Shown: one piece after another, positions 1 to 7,884 of the stretch
Layout of the letters: each line of letters begins with the position of its first letter
Position numbering within the stretch: position 1 is the stretch's first letter
DNA from: Rhodoferax sp.
GTDB lineage: Bacteria > Pseudomonadota > Gammaproteobacteria > Burkholderiales > Burkholderiaceae_C
Reading direction: 5' to 3'
Length of the DNA stretch: 64,000 bases
NCBI GenBank assembly: GCA_024236015.1
Contig: JACKLK010000014.1
Location: 1-64,000 of the forward strand
Notes under the pieces: generated by a model
The model's database searches: none
Told to the model about the DNA's origin: nothing
What the model saw: only the letters and a program-made list of their open reading frames with translations
Program-made: the position numbers and the translations under genes

Positions 1-47
1 GCCGGGTTCTGGTCTGCCTGGGGATCCGGCTTGTTTTCTTCAGTCAT
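1..47 (-). CDS. gyrB: DNA gyrase subunit B, N-terminal fragment (cut by window edge)
   Basis: Only the first 15 codons are present; the gene continues past the left edge. The start is the ATG read on the minus strand at 47-45, giving MTEENKPDPQADQNP, which resembles the variable N-terminal leader of betaproteobacterial GyrB. The position immediately after dnaN and on the same strand is the usual dnaA-dnaN-gyrB order. GyrB is the ATPase subunit of the type II topoisomerase that introduces negative supercoils. No domain is visible in so short a piece, so the call rests on the leader and on gene order. Confidence 0.72.
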   Translation of the reverse strand, partial: MTEENKPDPQADQNP

Positions 48-149
48 GTCTGGCTATCTCTGAACAATTCGTGTCACTCATGAAACGCCGAACCCGCGTG
101 TGCAGCGGGTTCCAGCGTGCGTGCGTGCGCCTGTGCGAAAGGCGCCGCG

Positions 150-1256
150 TCAGATGCGCATCGGCATCACGACGTATTTGAAGGTGGTGTTGTCGGGGAT
201 CGTGAACAGCGCCGAGCTGTTGCCGTCGGAGAGTTCGAGCTTGACCATCTCCTGGCTCATGTTGCTGAGCGCGTCGATCAGGTAGGTCACGTTGAAACCG
301 ATCTCGATGCTGTCGCCCGCGTAGTCGATGTCGAGTTCGTCGATCGCCTCTTCCTGCTCGGCGTTGTTGGATGCGACCCGCAAGGTACCCGGGTCGATGT
401 TCAGTCGCACGCCCTTGAACTTGTCGCTGGTCAGGATGGCGGTGCGCTGCAAGGTGGCCAGCAAGGCCTGGCGGCCCAGCGTGATGCTGTTCTTGTGGTT
501 CTTCGGGATCACGCGGTTGTAGTCGGGGAACTTGCCCTCGACGAGCTTGGTCACGAATTCCATGCCACCGAATGCGAACTTGGCCTGGTTGGATGCGAAC
601 TGCATCTCGATGGCCCCTTCGGCGTCGTTGAGCAGGCGCTGCAGTTCGATCACGGTCTTGCGCGGCAGGATCACTTCCTGGCGCGGCACCTCGGCTTCGA
701 GCGTGACCGATGCGAATGCCAGGCGGTGGCCATCGGTGGCCACCAGGCTCAGTTGCTTGCCTTCGGCCACGAACAGGATGCCGTTGAGGTAGTAGCGGAT
801 GTCGTGCACCGCCATCGCGAAAGCCACCTGGCCGAGCAGGTCCTTGAGCGTCTTTTGCGGCACGCTGAACAGCGGGCCGAATCCGGGCGCTTCCTGCACC
901 AGCGGAAAGTCTTCGGCCGGCAGGGTCTGCAGCGTGAACTTGCTCTTGCCACCCTTGAGGATGACCTTGTTCTGGCTCGACTCCAATGCCACGGTCTGAT
1001 CGGCGGGCATGGTACGCAGGATGTCGATCAGCTTGCGCGCGCCGATGGTCGTCGTGAAGTTGCCCTTGTCGCCGCCAAGCTCGGCCTCGGTGCGGATCTG
1101 GATCTCCAGGTCGCTGGTGGTGAACTGCAGCTCGCCATCGGTCTTGCGGATGAGCACGTTGGCCAGGATCGGCAGGGTATGGCGGCGCTCCACGATGCCA
1201 GACACGGATTGCAGGACGGACAGTATCTTTTCCTGCGTTGTCTTCAATACGATCAT
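150..1256 (-). CDS. dnaN: DNA polymerase III subunit beta (sliding clamp)
   Basis: The 368-residue product is the normal length for the beta clamp, a ring-shaped dimer of three repeated domains per subunit that tethers polymerase III to DNA and docks partners in a hydrophobic cleft. The N-terminus MIVLKTTQEKILSVLQSV and the C-terminus ending VVMPMRI are characteristic; the C-terminal tail forms part of the partner-binding cleft. The ATG at 1256 has a purine-rich ribosome site (AGGAAGAGG) a few bases upstream. It lies downstream of dnaA on the same strand, with the candidate replication origin between them, and is probably co-expressed with dnaA as well as from its own promoter. Confidence 0.97.
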   Translation of the reverse strand: MIVLKTTQEKILSVLQSVSGIVERRHTLPILANVLIRKTDGELQFTTSDLEIQIRTEAELGGDKGNFTTTIGARKLIDILRTMPADQTVALESSQNKVILKGGKSKFTLQTLPAEDFPLVQEAPGFGPLFSVPQKTLKDLLGQVAFAMAVHDIRYYLNGILFVAEGKQLSLVATDGHRLAFASVTLEAEVPRQEVILPRKTVIELQRLLNDAEGAIEMQFASNQAKFAFGGMEFVTKLVEGKFPDYNRVIPKNHKNSITLGRQALLATLQRTAILTSDKFKGVRLNIDPGTLRVASNNAEQEEAIDELDIDYAGDSIEIGFNVTYLIDALSNMSQEMVKLELSDGNSSALFTIPDNTTFKYVVMPMRI

Positions 1257-1291
1257 GTCAACCTCTTCCTCAATTTATAGATAGATATAAG

Positions 1292-1330
1292 TAGTAGTAG
1301 TAGCTAAGGGTGGCACCTGGCTGTGGACAG
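1292..1330 (-). other. Candidate DnaA-trio unwinding element (BUS)
   Basis: On the plus strand there are four consecutive TAG triplets (1292-1303), a GC-rich block (1308-1321) and a DnaA box TGTGGACAG (1322-1330). Read on the minus strand this is box, GC cluster, CTA repeats, then AT-rich DNA. That is the order described for the bacterial origin unwinding system, where DnaA-trios (3'-GAT-5' type repeats) lie beside a DnaA box and guide DnaA onto single strands. The box differs from TTATCCACA at two positions, so the assignment rests mainly on the architecture. Confidence 0.6.
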
Positions 1331-1440
1331 AGGCATTTTCCCCTTTTTTATCAAGCACTTGGAAAGTGTTGAACGGTGTGTGCAACCCTGCTTCGGCGAC
1401 GCGCCCCGATTGGGTACAACTTGGTGCCTGCGGCCGACGC

Positions 1441-1449
1441 TGTGGATAA
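1441..1449 (-). promoter_or_regulatory. Perfect DnaA box
   Basis: TGTGGATAA on the plus strand is the exact complement of the consensus TTATCCACA. It lies in the dnaA-dnaN gap, about 110 bp from the second box at 1322-1330. Confidence 0.8.
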
Positions 1450-1521
1450 CTGCACGGTTGTGCGCGAACTATCCCCAGCTTTGTCAAGCGGCCGAAATAC
1501 AGCATGGCAGGCATCACCGGG

Positions 1522-2934
1522 TCAGCCCTTGAGCGTCTGTTCGAGCACATGCAACTGCTGGTTGAGCTCGGTGAGTTGCTGCCGCTCGGCGCTGATCTTG
1601 CGCACCGCATGGAGCACGGTGGTGTGGTCGCGTCCACCGAACAGTTCACCGATCTCCGGCAGGCTTTTCTGGGTGAGTTCCTTGGCCAGGTACATCGCGA
1701 TCTGGCGCGGCTTGGCGATGCTGGCCGGCCGCTTCTTGGAATACATGTCGGCGACCTTGATCTTGTAGTAGTCGGCGACGGTCTTCTGGATGTTCTCGAC
1801 CGAGATCTGGCGGTTCTGGATCGACAGCAGGTCGCGCAGGGCTTCGCGTGCCAGCGCGATCGAGATGTCTTTCTGGTTGAAGCGCGAATAGGCCAGGATC
1901 TTGCGCAGCGCACCCTCGAGTTCGCGCACGTTGGAGCGCACGTTCTTGGCGACGAAGAAGGCCACCTCCTCCGGCATCTCGGACAACTCGGCACGTGCCT
2001 TGTTGATCAGGATGGCCACCCGCATCTCGAGTTCCGGGGGCTCGATGGCCACGGTGAGGCCGGAATCGAAACGCGACACCAGGCGCTCGTGGATGTCGGT
2101 CAGGCCCTTGGGATAGGTGTCGCTGGTCATCACGATGTGCGACTTCTTGGCCAGCAGGGCTTCGAACGCGTTGAAGAACTCTTCCTGGGTCCGTTCCTTG
2201 TTGGCGAAGAACTGCACGTCATCGATGAGTAACAGATCCAGCGAATGGTAATGGTTCTTGAACTCGTCGAAGGTCTTGCGCTGGTACGCCTTAACCACAT
2301 CCGAGACGAACTGCTCGGCATGGATGTAGAGAACCTTGGAGCCGGGCTTGTTCACCAGCAGGCGGTTGCCGATGGCATGCATCAAGTGGGTCTTGCCGAG
2401 CCCGACGCCGCCATAGATGAACAAGGGGTTGTACAGGTGGCCGGGCATGTCCGATACATGCATGGCCGCGGCGCGGGCCATGCGGTTGGCCGATCCTTCG
2501 ACCAGCGTCTCGAAGCTCAGTACCGAATTGAGGCGGTTGCGCAAGCCGGCGGGTGCGGCGTCTTCGCCCAGATCGGCGGGTTCCTCGATCGGCATTTTCC
2601 CGTTGACCGATGGAACGAAAACCGACTTGGCTTGTGGTTCCCGCGGAGCAAGCGCTAACTCGAGCGACACATGCTGACCGACGATCTTTTCCAGCCGGGC
2701 CGAGATGCGTGCGCTGTACTGGGCCCGGATCCAGTCCAGCTTGAACCGGTTGCCGACAAAGATCGTGACCTTGGACATGTCGCCGGCCACCACGGCCGAC
2801 AGGGGCTTGATCCAGGTGTTGAACTGCTGTTCGGGCAGTTCCTGCGCCAGTTGTTCGATGCAGGTCTGCCAGACGTCGTGTGTGGTCTCCTGACGGTCGC
2901 CAGATGCGCTTGTCGCGTGTTGCCCCTCGGTCAT
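1522..2934 (-). CDS. dnaA: Chromosomal replication initiator protein DnaA
   Basis: DnaA binds DnaA boxes at oriC and melts the origin. The N-terminal domain I contains the conserved QFNTWIKPLSA segment. The AAA+ core shows the Walker A motif GGVGLGKTH and Walker B LLLIDDVQFF, and the C-terminal domain IV carries the signature GGRDHTTVLHAVRKI that reads the DnaA box. From the ATG at 2934 the protein has 470 residues, normal for the family. An in-frame GTG or ATG-like codon 12 residues upstream (2970) is possible, but it would lie inside the leader that holds a DnaA-box-like site (2951-2959). The inferred promoter overlaps a perfect DnaA box, suggesting autorepression. Confidence 0.97.
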   Translation of the reverse strand: MTEGQHATSASGDRQETTHDVWQTCIEQLAQELPEQQFNTWIKPLSAVVAGDMSKVTIFVGNRFKLDWIRAQYSARISARLEKIVGQHVSLELALAPREPQAKSVFVPSVNGKMPIEEPADLGEDAAPAGLRNRLNSVLSFETLVEGSANRMARAAAMHVSDMPGHLYNPLFIYGGVGLGKTHLMHAIGNRLLVNKPGSKVLYIHAEQFVSDVVKAYQRKTFDEFKNHYHSLDLLLIDDVQFFANKERTQEEFFNAFEALLAKKSHIVMTSDTYPKGLTDIHERLVSRFDSGLTVAIEPPELEMRVAILINKARAELSEMPEEVAFFVAKNVRSNVRELEGALRKILAYSRFNQKDISIALAREALRDLLSIQNRQISVENIQKTVADYYKIKVADMYSKKRPASIAKPRQIAMYLAKELTQKSLPEIGELFGGRDHTTVLHAVRKISAERQQLTELNQQLHVLEQTLKG

Positions 2935-2981
2935 CGTTGTTGTTCTTCTCTGTGGATATATGCCTTGCAAGGCGACCGGCG

Positions 2982-3010
2982 ATTGTAGTTTGTCAAGAAT
3001 TTATCCACAA
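2982..3010 (-). promoter_or_regulatory. dnaA promoter overlapping a DnaA box
   Basis: Read on the minus strand, TTGTGG (3010-3005) and TACAAT (2987-2982) are separated by 17 bp and resemble sigma-70 -35 and -10 elements. A perfect DnaA box, TTATCCACA, occupies 3001-3009 and covers the -35 element. A one-mismatch box lies downstream at 2951-2959. DnaA binding here would block RNA polymerase, the known mode of dnaA autoregulation in other bacteria. Confidence 0.65.
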
Positions 3011-3077
3011 GCTCGGAGACGCATCCGCGGGGCCGCAAGCGGGTTCCAGTGTTACGCACTGAAAGCCGCGCAAGCGC

Positions 3078-3106
3078 TTGCCGGTGTTGAGAAAAATGGT
3101 GATAAT
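3078..3106 (+). promoter_or_regulatory. rpmH promoter
   Basis: TTGCCG (3078-3083) and GATAAT (3101-3106) are spaced by 17 bp, a good sigma-70 match (five of six bases at -10). It would drive rpmH-rnpA-yidD-yidC, starting about 60 bp before the rpmH start codon. Confidence 0.7.
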
Positions 3107-3172
3107 CGCGGGTTCCCCGGAAACCGGGCTGCAGGCCGATCCTTGGGACGGCACCTCAACAGGATTATTGTC

Positions 3173-3307
3173 ATGAAACGCACATACCAACCTTCCAAGA
3201 TCCGCCGGGCCCGCACCCATGGCTTTCTGGTTCGCATGAAGACCCGTGGCGGCAGGGCTGTCATCAATGCCCGCCGTGCCAAGGGACGCAAGCGTCTCGC
3301 GGTCTGA
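3173..3307 (+). CDS. rpmH: 50S ribosomal protein L34
   Basis: The 44-residue, very basic product matches L34 end to end: MKRTYQPSKIRRARTHGF at the start and RRAKGRKRLAV at the end. L34 is a small protein of the large ribosomal subunit. The gene is divergent from dnaA and begins the conserved rpmH-rnpA-yidD-yidC-mnmE run. A good sigma-70 promoter lies about 70 bp upstream. Confidence 0.98.
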   Translation: MKRTYQPSKIRRARTHGFLVRMKTRGGRAVINARRAKGRKRLAV

Positions 3308-3351
3308 CCTGCATCACTGACTGACTCCTCCCGGCAGACGTCTGCAGCGTC

Positions 3352-3807
3352 GTGCAGCGCCTCAAGACGCACAGCCAGTTCCAGGCTGTGCTCGCTGGCC
3401 AGCGAATCGCCAGCACGGCGCACTTTGTTCTGCATCTGCGTGGCTTGACGGACATCGGTTTGCGACCTGCTTCGCAGCACGCGCAGGCTCCCGGCCTTGA
3501 CGCCGCACCGTCCGCATCGCCACGCGAATCCGTGATGGGCGCCATGGTGCCCAAACGCTGGGCGAAACGGGCGGTCACACGCAACATGATCAAGCGCCAG
3601 ATATACAGTGTGGGAGCGATGGCCGCATCGGCCCTCCCCTGCGCTGCCTATGTGGTGCGACTGCGCTCGGGTTTCGACCGTGCGCATTTCGTCAGTGCAA
3701 CATCCGTGGCCTTGAAGCGACAGGTGCGCCAGGAACTGGTCGCGCTGTTTGCACACGCACAATCGCGCCGCTCCGACCGCACGCCAGCCGTGGCGTCCCG
3801 CGCATGA
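3352..3807 (+). CDS. rnpA: Ribonuclease P protein component
   Basis: RnpA is the protein subunit that assists the RNase P RNA in removing 5' leaders from tRNA precursors. The conserved basic helix appears as KRWAKRAVTRNMIKRQIY near residue 65-82, corresponding to the RNR motif of the family. The likely start is a GTG at 3352, which gives MQRLKTHSQFQAVLAG, a typical N-terminus; no strong ribosome site precedes it. At 151 residues it is somewhat longer than usual, with an internal Ala/Pro-rich insertion around residues 42-60. The end overlaps yidD by 4 bp, so translation is probably coupled. Confidence 0.92.
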   Translation: MQRLKTHSQFQAVLAGQRIASTAHFVLHLRGLTDIGLRPASQHAQAPGLDAAPSASPRESVMGAMVPKRWAKRAVTRNMIKRQIYSVGAMAASALPCAAYVVRLRSGFDRAHFVSATSVALKRQVRQELVALFAHAQSRRSDRTPAVASRA

Positions 3808-4076
3808 TCAAGGCATTGCTGATCGGCCTGGTGCGGGGCTACCGCCTGTTGCTCAGTCCCTGGCTCGGCAGCGCCTGCCGGTTCGAGCCGAGTTGTTCGG
3901 CCTATTCCCTGCAAGCCTTGCAGGAACACGGAGCCGCGGCCGGAAGTTACCTTACAGTGGCGCGTCTGGTGCGATGCCATCCCTGGTGCGCTGGCGGCAA
4001 CGATCCGGTGCCCGCAGTCGCTCCGCGGCTGTTCAGTGGCCTGATCACACCGAATCCTCACAAGAAGAATTTATGA
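3804..4076 (+). CDS. yidD: Membrane protein insertion efficiency factor YidD
   Basis: This 90-residue protein has the YidD hallmarks: an amphipathic start MIKALLIGLVRGYRLLLSPW and the conserved cysteine-containing CRFEPSCSAYSLQAL stretch, followed by RLVRCHPWCAGGNDPVP. YidD is a small inner-membrane-associated protein that helps YidC-dependent insertion. It overlaps rnpA at its start and yidC at its end, both by 4 bp (ATGA junctions), so the three are translationally coupled. Confidence 0.95.
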   Translation: MIKALLIGLVRGYRLLLSPWLGSACRFEPSCSAYSLQALQEHGAAAGSYLTVARLVRCHPWCAGGNDPVPAVAPRLFSGLITPNPHKKNL

Positions 4077-5821
4077 ACGATATCCGCCGCACCATTCTGT
4101 GGGTGATCTTTGGCTTTTCGATGGTCTTGTTGTGGGACCGATGGCAGGTTCACAACGGCAATCCGGCGACCTTCCTGCCGACCGCTCCGCGGCCGGCACA
4201 GACCGCCAGCGCGCCGGCGGCCAACGGTATTCCCAGTGCGGTCCCGGCGCCGGTTGCCGGCGGCAACAATGCGGTGCCCGGTCCCGTGGCCGTGCCCGGA
4301 GGCGCGGCTGCGTCGGCGGCACCCGTGGCGGCAGGATCGGGCAGTGCGCAAGGCGAACACGTGGTGGTTCGCACCGACGTGATGGAACTGACCTTCGATA
4401 CCCAGGGCGGATCGCTGGTGCGGGCCGCATTCCCCAAGCACAAGGACATGGAAGATCGCAGCAAGCCCTTCGTGCTGCTCGACGAATCGCGCGAACGCGT
4501 CTACGTGGCGCAGACCGGCCTGATCGGCAACGTGGCCGGCATCGAGTACCCGACCCACAAGACCGTGATGAACTTCAGCGGCGAGCGCGAGCTCAAGGAC
4601 GGTGAAAACGAACTGGTCGTCAGCTTCACCTCTCCATCGATCGGCGGGGCGACGCTGGTCAAGACCTATACCCTGCGCCGCGGTGCCTACGACATCGCGG
4701 TGCGCCATGCGATCACCAATACCGGAACCGAGCCGGTCACGCCGCAGCTGTATCTGCAGCTGGTGCGCGACGGCAACAAGCCCAAGGGCGAATCGTCGTT
4801 CTATTTCACTTTCACCGGCCCGGCGGTCTACACCGACGCCAAGAAGTTCCAGAAGATCGACTTCGCCGACATCAAGAAGGGCAAGGCCGAATATCCGCAG
4901 ACATCGTCGGATGGATACGTCGCGATGGTCCAGCACTATTTCGCCACGGCCTGGTTGTTGCCCGAGGGCATGCCCCGCAGCATTTCGATGGATGCGGTGG
5001 ACATCGGCTCGGCGGTGCCCGATTGTTGCTATCGCGCCACGCAGATCGCGCCGATGGAAGCCATCGCCCCAGGAGCCAGCAAGGCGGTCGATGCCAAGCT
5101 CTTCGTCGGACCGCAGGAAGAGAAGAAGCTCGAAGCGCTCGCGCCCGGCCTGGAACTGGTCAAGGACTATGGCTGGCTGACCATCCTGGCCAAGCCGCTG
5201 TACTGGCTGCTCGACAAGATCCACAGCATCCTGGGCAACTGGGGCTGGTCCATCATGGGCCTGGTGCTGCTGCTCAAGATCATGTTCTATTGGCTCAACG
5301 CCAAGGCCTACAGCAGCATGGCCAAGATGAAGGCGATCAATCCGCGCATCACCGAGATGCGCGAACGCCTCAAGGACAGCCCGCAGCAGATGCAGCAGGA
5401 AATGATGAAGATCTACCGCGAGGAGAAGGTCAACCCGATGGGCGGATGTTTCCCCATCATGATCCAGATCCCGGTCTTCATCGCCTTGTACTGGGTGCTG
5501 TTGTCCAGTGTCGAGATGCGCAACGCGCCGTGGGCGATGTGGATCACCGACCTGTCGTCGCCCGATCCGTATTTCATCCTGCCGATCTTCATGACGCTCA
5601 CGACGCTGCTGCAGACGGCGCTCAATCCGGCGCCGCCGGATCCGATGCAGGCCAAGCTGATGTGGTTCATGCCGCTGATCTTCTCGGTCATGTTCTTCTT
5701 CTTCCCGGCCGGTCTGGTGTTGTACTGGATCACCAACAACGTGTTGTCGATTGCGCAGCAGTGGCTCATCAATACCCGCATGGGTGTGCCGCCGCAGTTC
5801 AACCTGCCGAAATTCCGTTGA
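4073..5821 (+). CDS. yidC: Membrane protein insertase YidC
   Basis: YidC inserts and folds inner-membrane proteins, alone or with the Sec translocon. The 582-residue protein has the Gram-negative layout: an N-terminal membrane helix (about residues 7-24), a Pro/Ala-rich linker (about 35-100), the large periplasmic beta-sandwich domain, and a C-terminal Oxa1-type domain with five membrane segments starting near LAKPLYWLLDKIHSILGNWG. The cytoplasmic loop contains NPMGGCFPIMIQIPVF, a strongly conserved stretch. The start at 4073 overlaps the yidD stop by 4 bp; a longer reading frame upstream is only the rnpA/yidD region in another frame. Confidence 0.97.
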   Translation: MNDIRRTILWVIFGFSMVLLWDRWQVHNGNPATFLPTAPRPAQTASAPAANGIPSAVPAPVAGGNNAVPGPVAVPGGAAASAAPVAAGSGSAQGEHVVVRTDVMELTFDTQGGSLVRAAFPKHKDMEDRSKPFVLLDESRERVYVAQTGLIGNVAGIEYPTHKTVMNFSGERELKDGENELVVSFTSPSIGGATLVKTYTLRRGAYDIAVRHAITNTGTEPVTPQLYLQLVRDGNKPKGESSFYFTFTGPAVYTDAKKFQKIDFADIKKGKAEYPQTSSDGYVAMVQHYFATAWLLPEGMPRSISMDAVDIGSAVPDCCYRATQIAPMEAIAPGASKAVDAKLFVGPQEEKKLEALAPGLELVKDYGWLTILAKPLYWLLDKIHSILGNWGWSIMGLVLLLKIMFYWLNAKAYSSMAKMKAINPRITEMRERLKDSPQQMQQEMMKIYREEKVNPMGGCFPIMIQIPVFIALYWVLLSSVEMRNAPWAMWITDLSSPDPYFILPIFMTLTTLLQTALNPAPPDPMQAKLMWFMPLIFSVMFFFFPAGLVLYWITNNVLSIAQQWLINTRMGVPPQFNLPKFR

Positions 5822-5860
5822 CCCGCCAGACCCGCTTCCCAGCGGGCTGACCGACCCAGC

Positions 5861-7279
5861 ATGTCGCCGCACCGGCCCGAACCCATCGTCGCGATCGCGA
5901 CAGCGCCGGGTCGTGGCGCGGTCGGCATCGTGCGTGCATCGGGCGCCGATCTGTCGTCGCTGATGCAGGCCATGTGCGGCCGGACATTGCGCCCGCGCGA
6001 GGCGACCTACCTGCCCTTCCTCGACGCGCAGGGTCAGGCCATCGACCAGGGCCTGGCGCTGTTTTTCCCGGCGCCGCATTCGTTCACCGGCGAAGACGTG
6101 CTCGAGTTGCAGGCGCATGGTGGCTCGGTGGTTCTGCAGATGCTGCTGGCGCGTTGCCTGCAGGCCGGACAGTCCATCGGCCTGCGGCTGGCCAAGCCGG
6201 GCGAATTCACGCAGCGCGCGTTTCTCAACGACAAGATGGACCTGGCACAGGCCGAGGCGGTGGCCGACCTGATCGATGCCAGCACCGAAACCGCGGCGCG
6301 CAGCGCCGTGCGTTCCTTGTCGGGCGATTTCTCGGCCGCCGTGCATGGCGTGCGAGATGCCTTGATCGACATGCGCATGCTGATCGAGGCCACGCTGGAT
6401 TTTCCGGAAGAGGAGATCGACATCCTGCGCCGGGCCGACGCCCAGGGCCGCCTGGCGCAGTTGCGCGACGCGATTGCCGCCATCGGGCGCAATGCGCGCC
6501 AGGGCGTGTTGCTGCGCGAAGGCATCAAGGTGGTGATCGCTGGCCAGCCCAATGCGGGCAAGTCATCGCTGCTCAACGCACTGGCCGGCGCCGAACTGGC
6601 GATCGTCTCGCCGATCGCCGGCACGACACGCGACAAGATCCAGCAGACGATCCAGATCGAAGGGGTGCCGCTGCATGTGATCGACACGGCCGGCCTGCGC
6701 GAGAGCGGCGACGAAGTCGAGCAGATGGGCGTGGCCCGGGCCTGGGGGGAAATCGATGGTGCCGACGTGGTGTTGTTCCTGCATGACCTGACCCGATTGC
6801 CGGCACCGGGAACCAGGCCCGCACCCGATTCCGACGCGGCCGCCTACCTGACGGCCGACGCGCGTATCGGTGCCGACCTGGCAACGCGGCTGTCGTCGCA
6901 GGTCCCGGTGATCGACGTCTGGAACAAGATCGACCTGGCCGATGGCCCGCGCCCGGCCGATACCGAGCGCTCGGTCTGCCTGTCGGCCCGTACCGGCGAC
7001 GGACTTGCGCACCTGCGCCAGTGTCTGCTGCAGCTCGCGGGTTGGAACACCGTGCCCGAGGGTGTCTACATGGCCCGCGAGCGGCATGTGCAGGCGCTGC
7101 AACGGGTGGACCACCATGTGGCGCAGGCCGCCGATCAGGTGGCCGAGGCCTCGCCCGCGCTCGATCTGGTGGCGGAGGAACTGCGCTTGGCGCAAAATGC
7201 ACTGGGAGAGATCACCGGAGCCTTCGGTGCCGACGATCTCCTGGGAGTCATCTTTTCACGTTTCTGTATTGGAAAATGA
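5861..7279 (+). CDS. mnmE: tRNA uridine-5-carboxymethylaminomethyl modification GTPase MnmE
   Basis: MnmE works with MnmG to build the cmnm5 group on U34 of several tRNAs, using a folate one-carbon unit. The 472-residue protein has the N-terminal folate-binding domain (start IVAIATAPGRGAVGIVR), an inserted GTPase domain with G1 GQPNAGKSS, G2 GTTRDK, G3 DTAGLR and G4 NKID, and the C-terminal FCIGK that carries the essential cysteine. The window places it at the end of the conserved rpmH to mnmE run, 39 bp after yidC. Confidence 0.97.
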   Translation: MSPHRPEPIVAIATAPGRGAVGIVRASGADLSSLMQAMCGRTLRPREATYLPFLDAQGQAIDQGLALFFPAPHSFTGEDVLELQAHGGSVVLQMLLARCLQAGQSIGLRLAKPGEFTQRAFLNDKMDLAQAEAVADLIDASTETAARSAVRSLSGDFSAAVHGVRDALIDMRMLIEATLDFPEEEIDILRRADAQGRLAQLRDAIAAIGRNARQGVLLREGIKVVIAGQPNAGKSSLLNALAGAELAIVSPIAGTTRDKIQQTIQIEGVPLHVIDTAGLRESGDEVEQMGVARAWGEIDGADVVLFLHDLTRLPAPGTRPAPDSDAAAYLTADARIGADLATRLSSQVPVIDVWNKIDLADGPRPADTERSVCLSARTGDGLAHLRQCLLQLAGWNTVPEGVYMARERHVQALQRVDHHVAQAADQVAEASPALDLVAEELRLAQNALGEITGAFGADDLLGVIFSRFCIGK

Positions 7280-7349
7280 TGTGTCGCCGTTGCCGTGCGC
7301 GTTGTGCGGCTGACCGGGCGATCACGGCCAGAGTCAATGGTGTTGCCAC

Positions 7350-7841
7350 ATGAGTACTGCTCCTGCCCCCTACGCCAAGGCGGACATCCAGATCCTGCTC
7401 AAGGCCATTGCCAGCGATACGACCGATACCACGCTGGCCCATGGAATCACCTCTGCGCAATGGGATGTGCTGGCGGCCTACATGCAGCCGATGGACATCG
7501 CCGCCGGGCGCATCCTGATCTCGCAGGGCGCTGAGGACCGCACCCTGTATTTTGTCGAGTCGGGCATGCTGACGGTGCATTTCGAGGATGCAACCGGCAA
7601 GATCCGGCTGGCAGCGGTGGGTGCCGGATCGGTCGTCGGCGAGGGTGGTTTCTTCTCGCGCATGGCGCGCAGCGCGACGGTGCAGGCCGGCAGTGCGTGC
7701 CGGTTGTGGACCTTGAGCCCGATGCGCTTTTCCGAACTCGCCAACCGCCAGCCGAATGTCGCACTCGCATTGGCCATGGCCCTGGGCGCCATCATGGCGC
7801 GTCGCCTCGTGAGCAATCGCAGGCGTATTGCGGTGACCTGA
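7350..7841 (+). CDS. Cyclic nucleotide-binding domain protein without DNA-binding domain
   Basis: The 163-residue protein is essentially one cNMP-binding beta-barrel (about residues 30-135). The phosphate-binding cassette is recognisable in VVGEGGFFSRMARSATV, where E and R match the residues that hold the ribose and cyclic phosphate in CAP. After the barrel there is only a helical tail ending in a basic stretch (ARRLVSNRRRIAVT); the winged-helix domain of Crp/Fnr regulators is absent. It may be a cyclic-nucleotide or other small-ligand sensor acting on a partner protein. It stands alone between mnmE and the convergent apt, so the context gives no function. A class III cyclase is encoded at 40955-42139, but a link is speculative. 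Confidence 0.8.
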   Translation: MSTAPAPYAKADIQILLKAIASDTTDTTLAHGITSAQWDVLAAYMQPMDIAAGRILISQGAEDRTLYFVESGMLTVHFEDATGKIRLAAVGAGSVVGEGGFFSRMARSATVQAGSACRLWTLSPMRFSELANRQPNVALALAMALGAIMARRLVSNRRRIAVT

Positions 7842-7884
7842 AGCGCCGGGGTTCCCCGAGGGACCGCGGCGTCGCCGCGCAGTG

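Larger units (their letters stand above)
1257..1521. other. Candidate chromosomal replication origin (oriC) in the dnaA-dnaN gap
   Basis: This 265-bp non-coding gap holds a perfect DnaA box on the minus strand (1441-1449, TGTGGATAA read on plus), a second near-consensus box (1322-1330, TGTGGACAG), weaker candidates near 1469-1477, and an AT-rich stretch with TAG triplets next to dnaN (1271-1307). Together these fit an origin with a DNA unwinding side facing dnaN. The gap must also carry any dnaN promoter. The rpmH-dnaA gap contains one further perfect box, but that one coincides with the inferred dnaA promoter. GC-skew inversion was not computed. Confidence 0.7.

Noticed and set aside
117..1280. 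Long open frame opposite dnaN on the plus strand
   Set aside because: It is a mirror of dnaN codon bias in a high-GC genome; it has no recognisable domain or ribosome site, and dnaN is unambiguous.
7853..7882. Hairpin-like CGCGGCG/CGCCGCG between the cNMP-binding gene and apt
   Set aside because: The stem is not followed by a T-run on either strand, so a terminator call was not supported.
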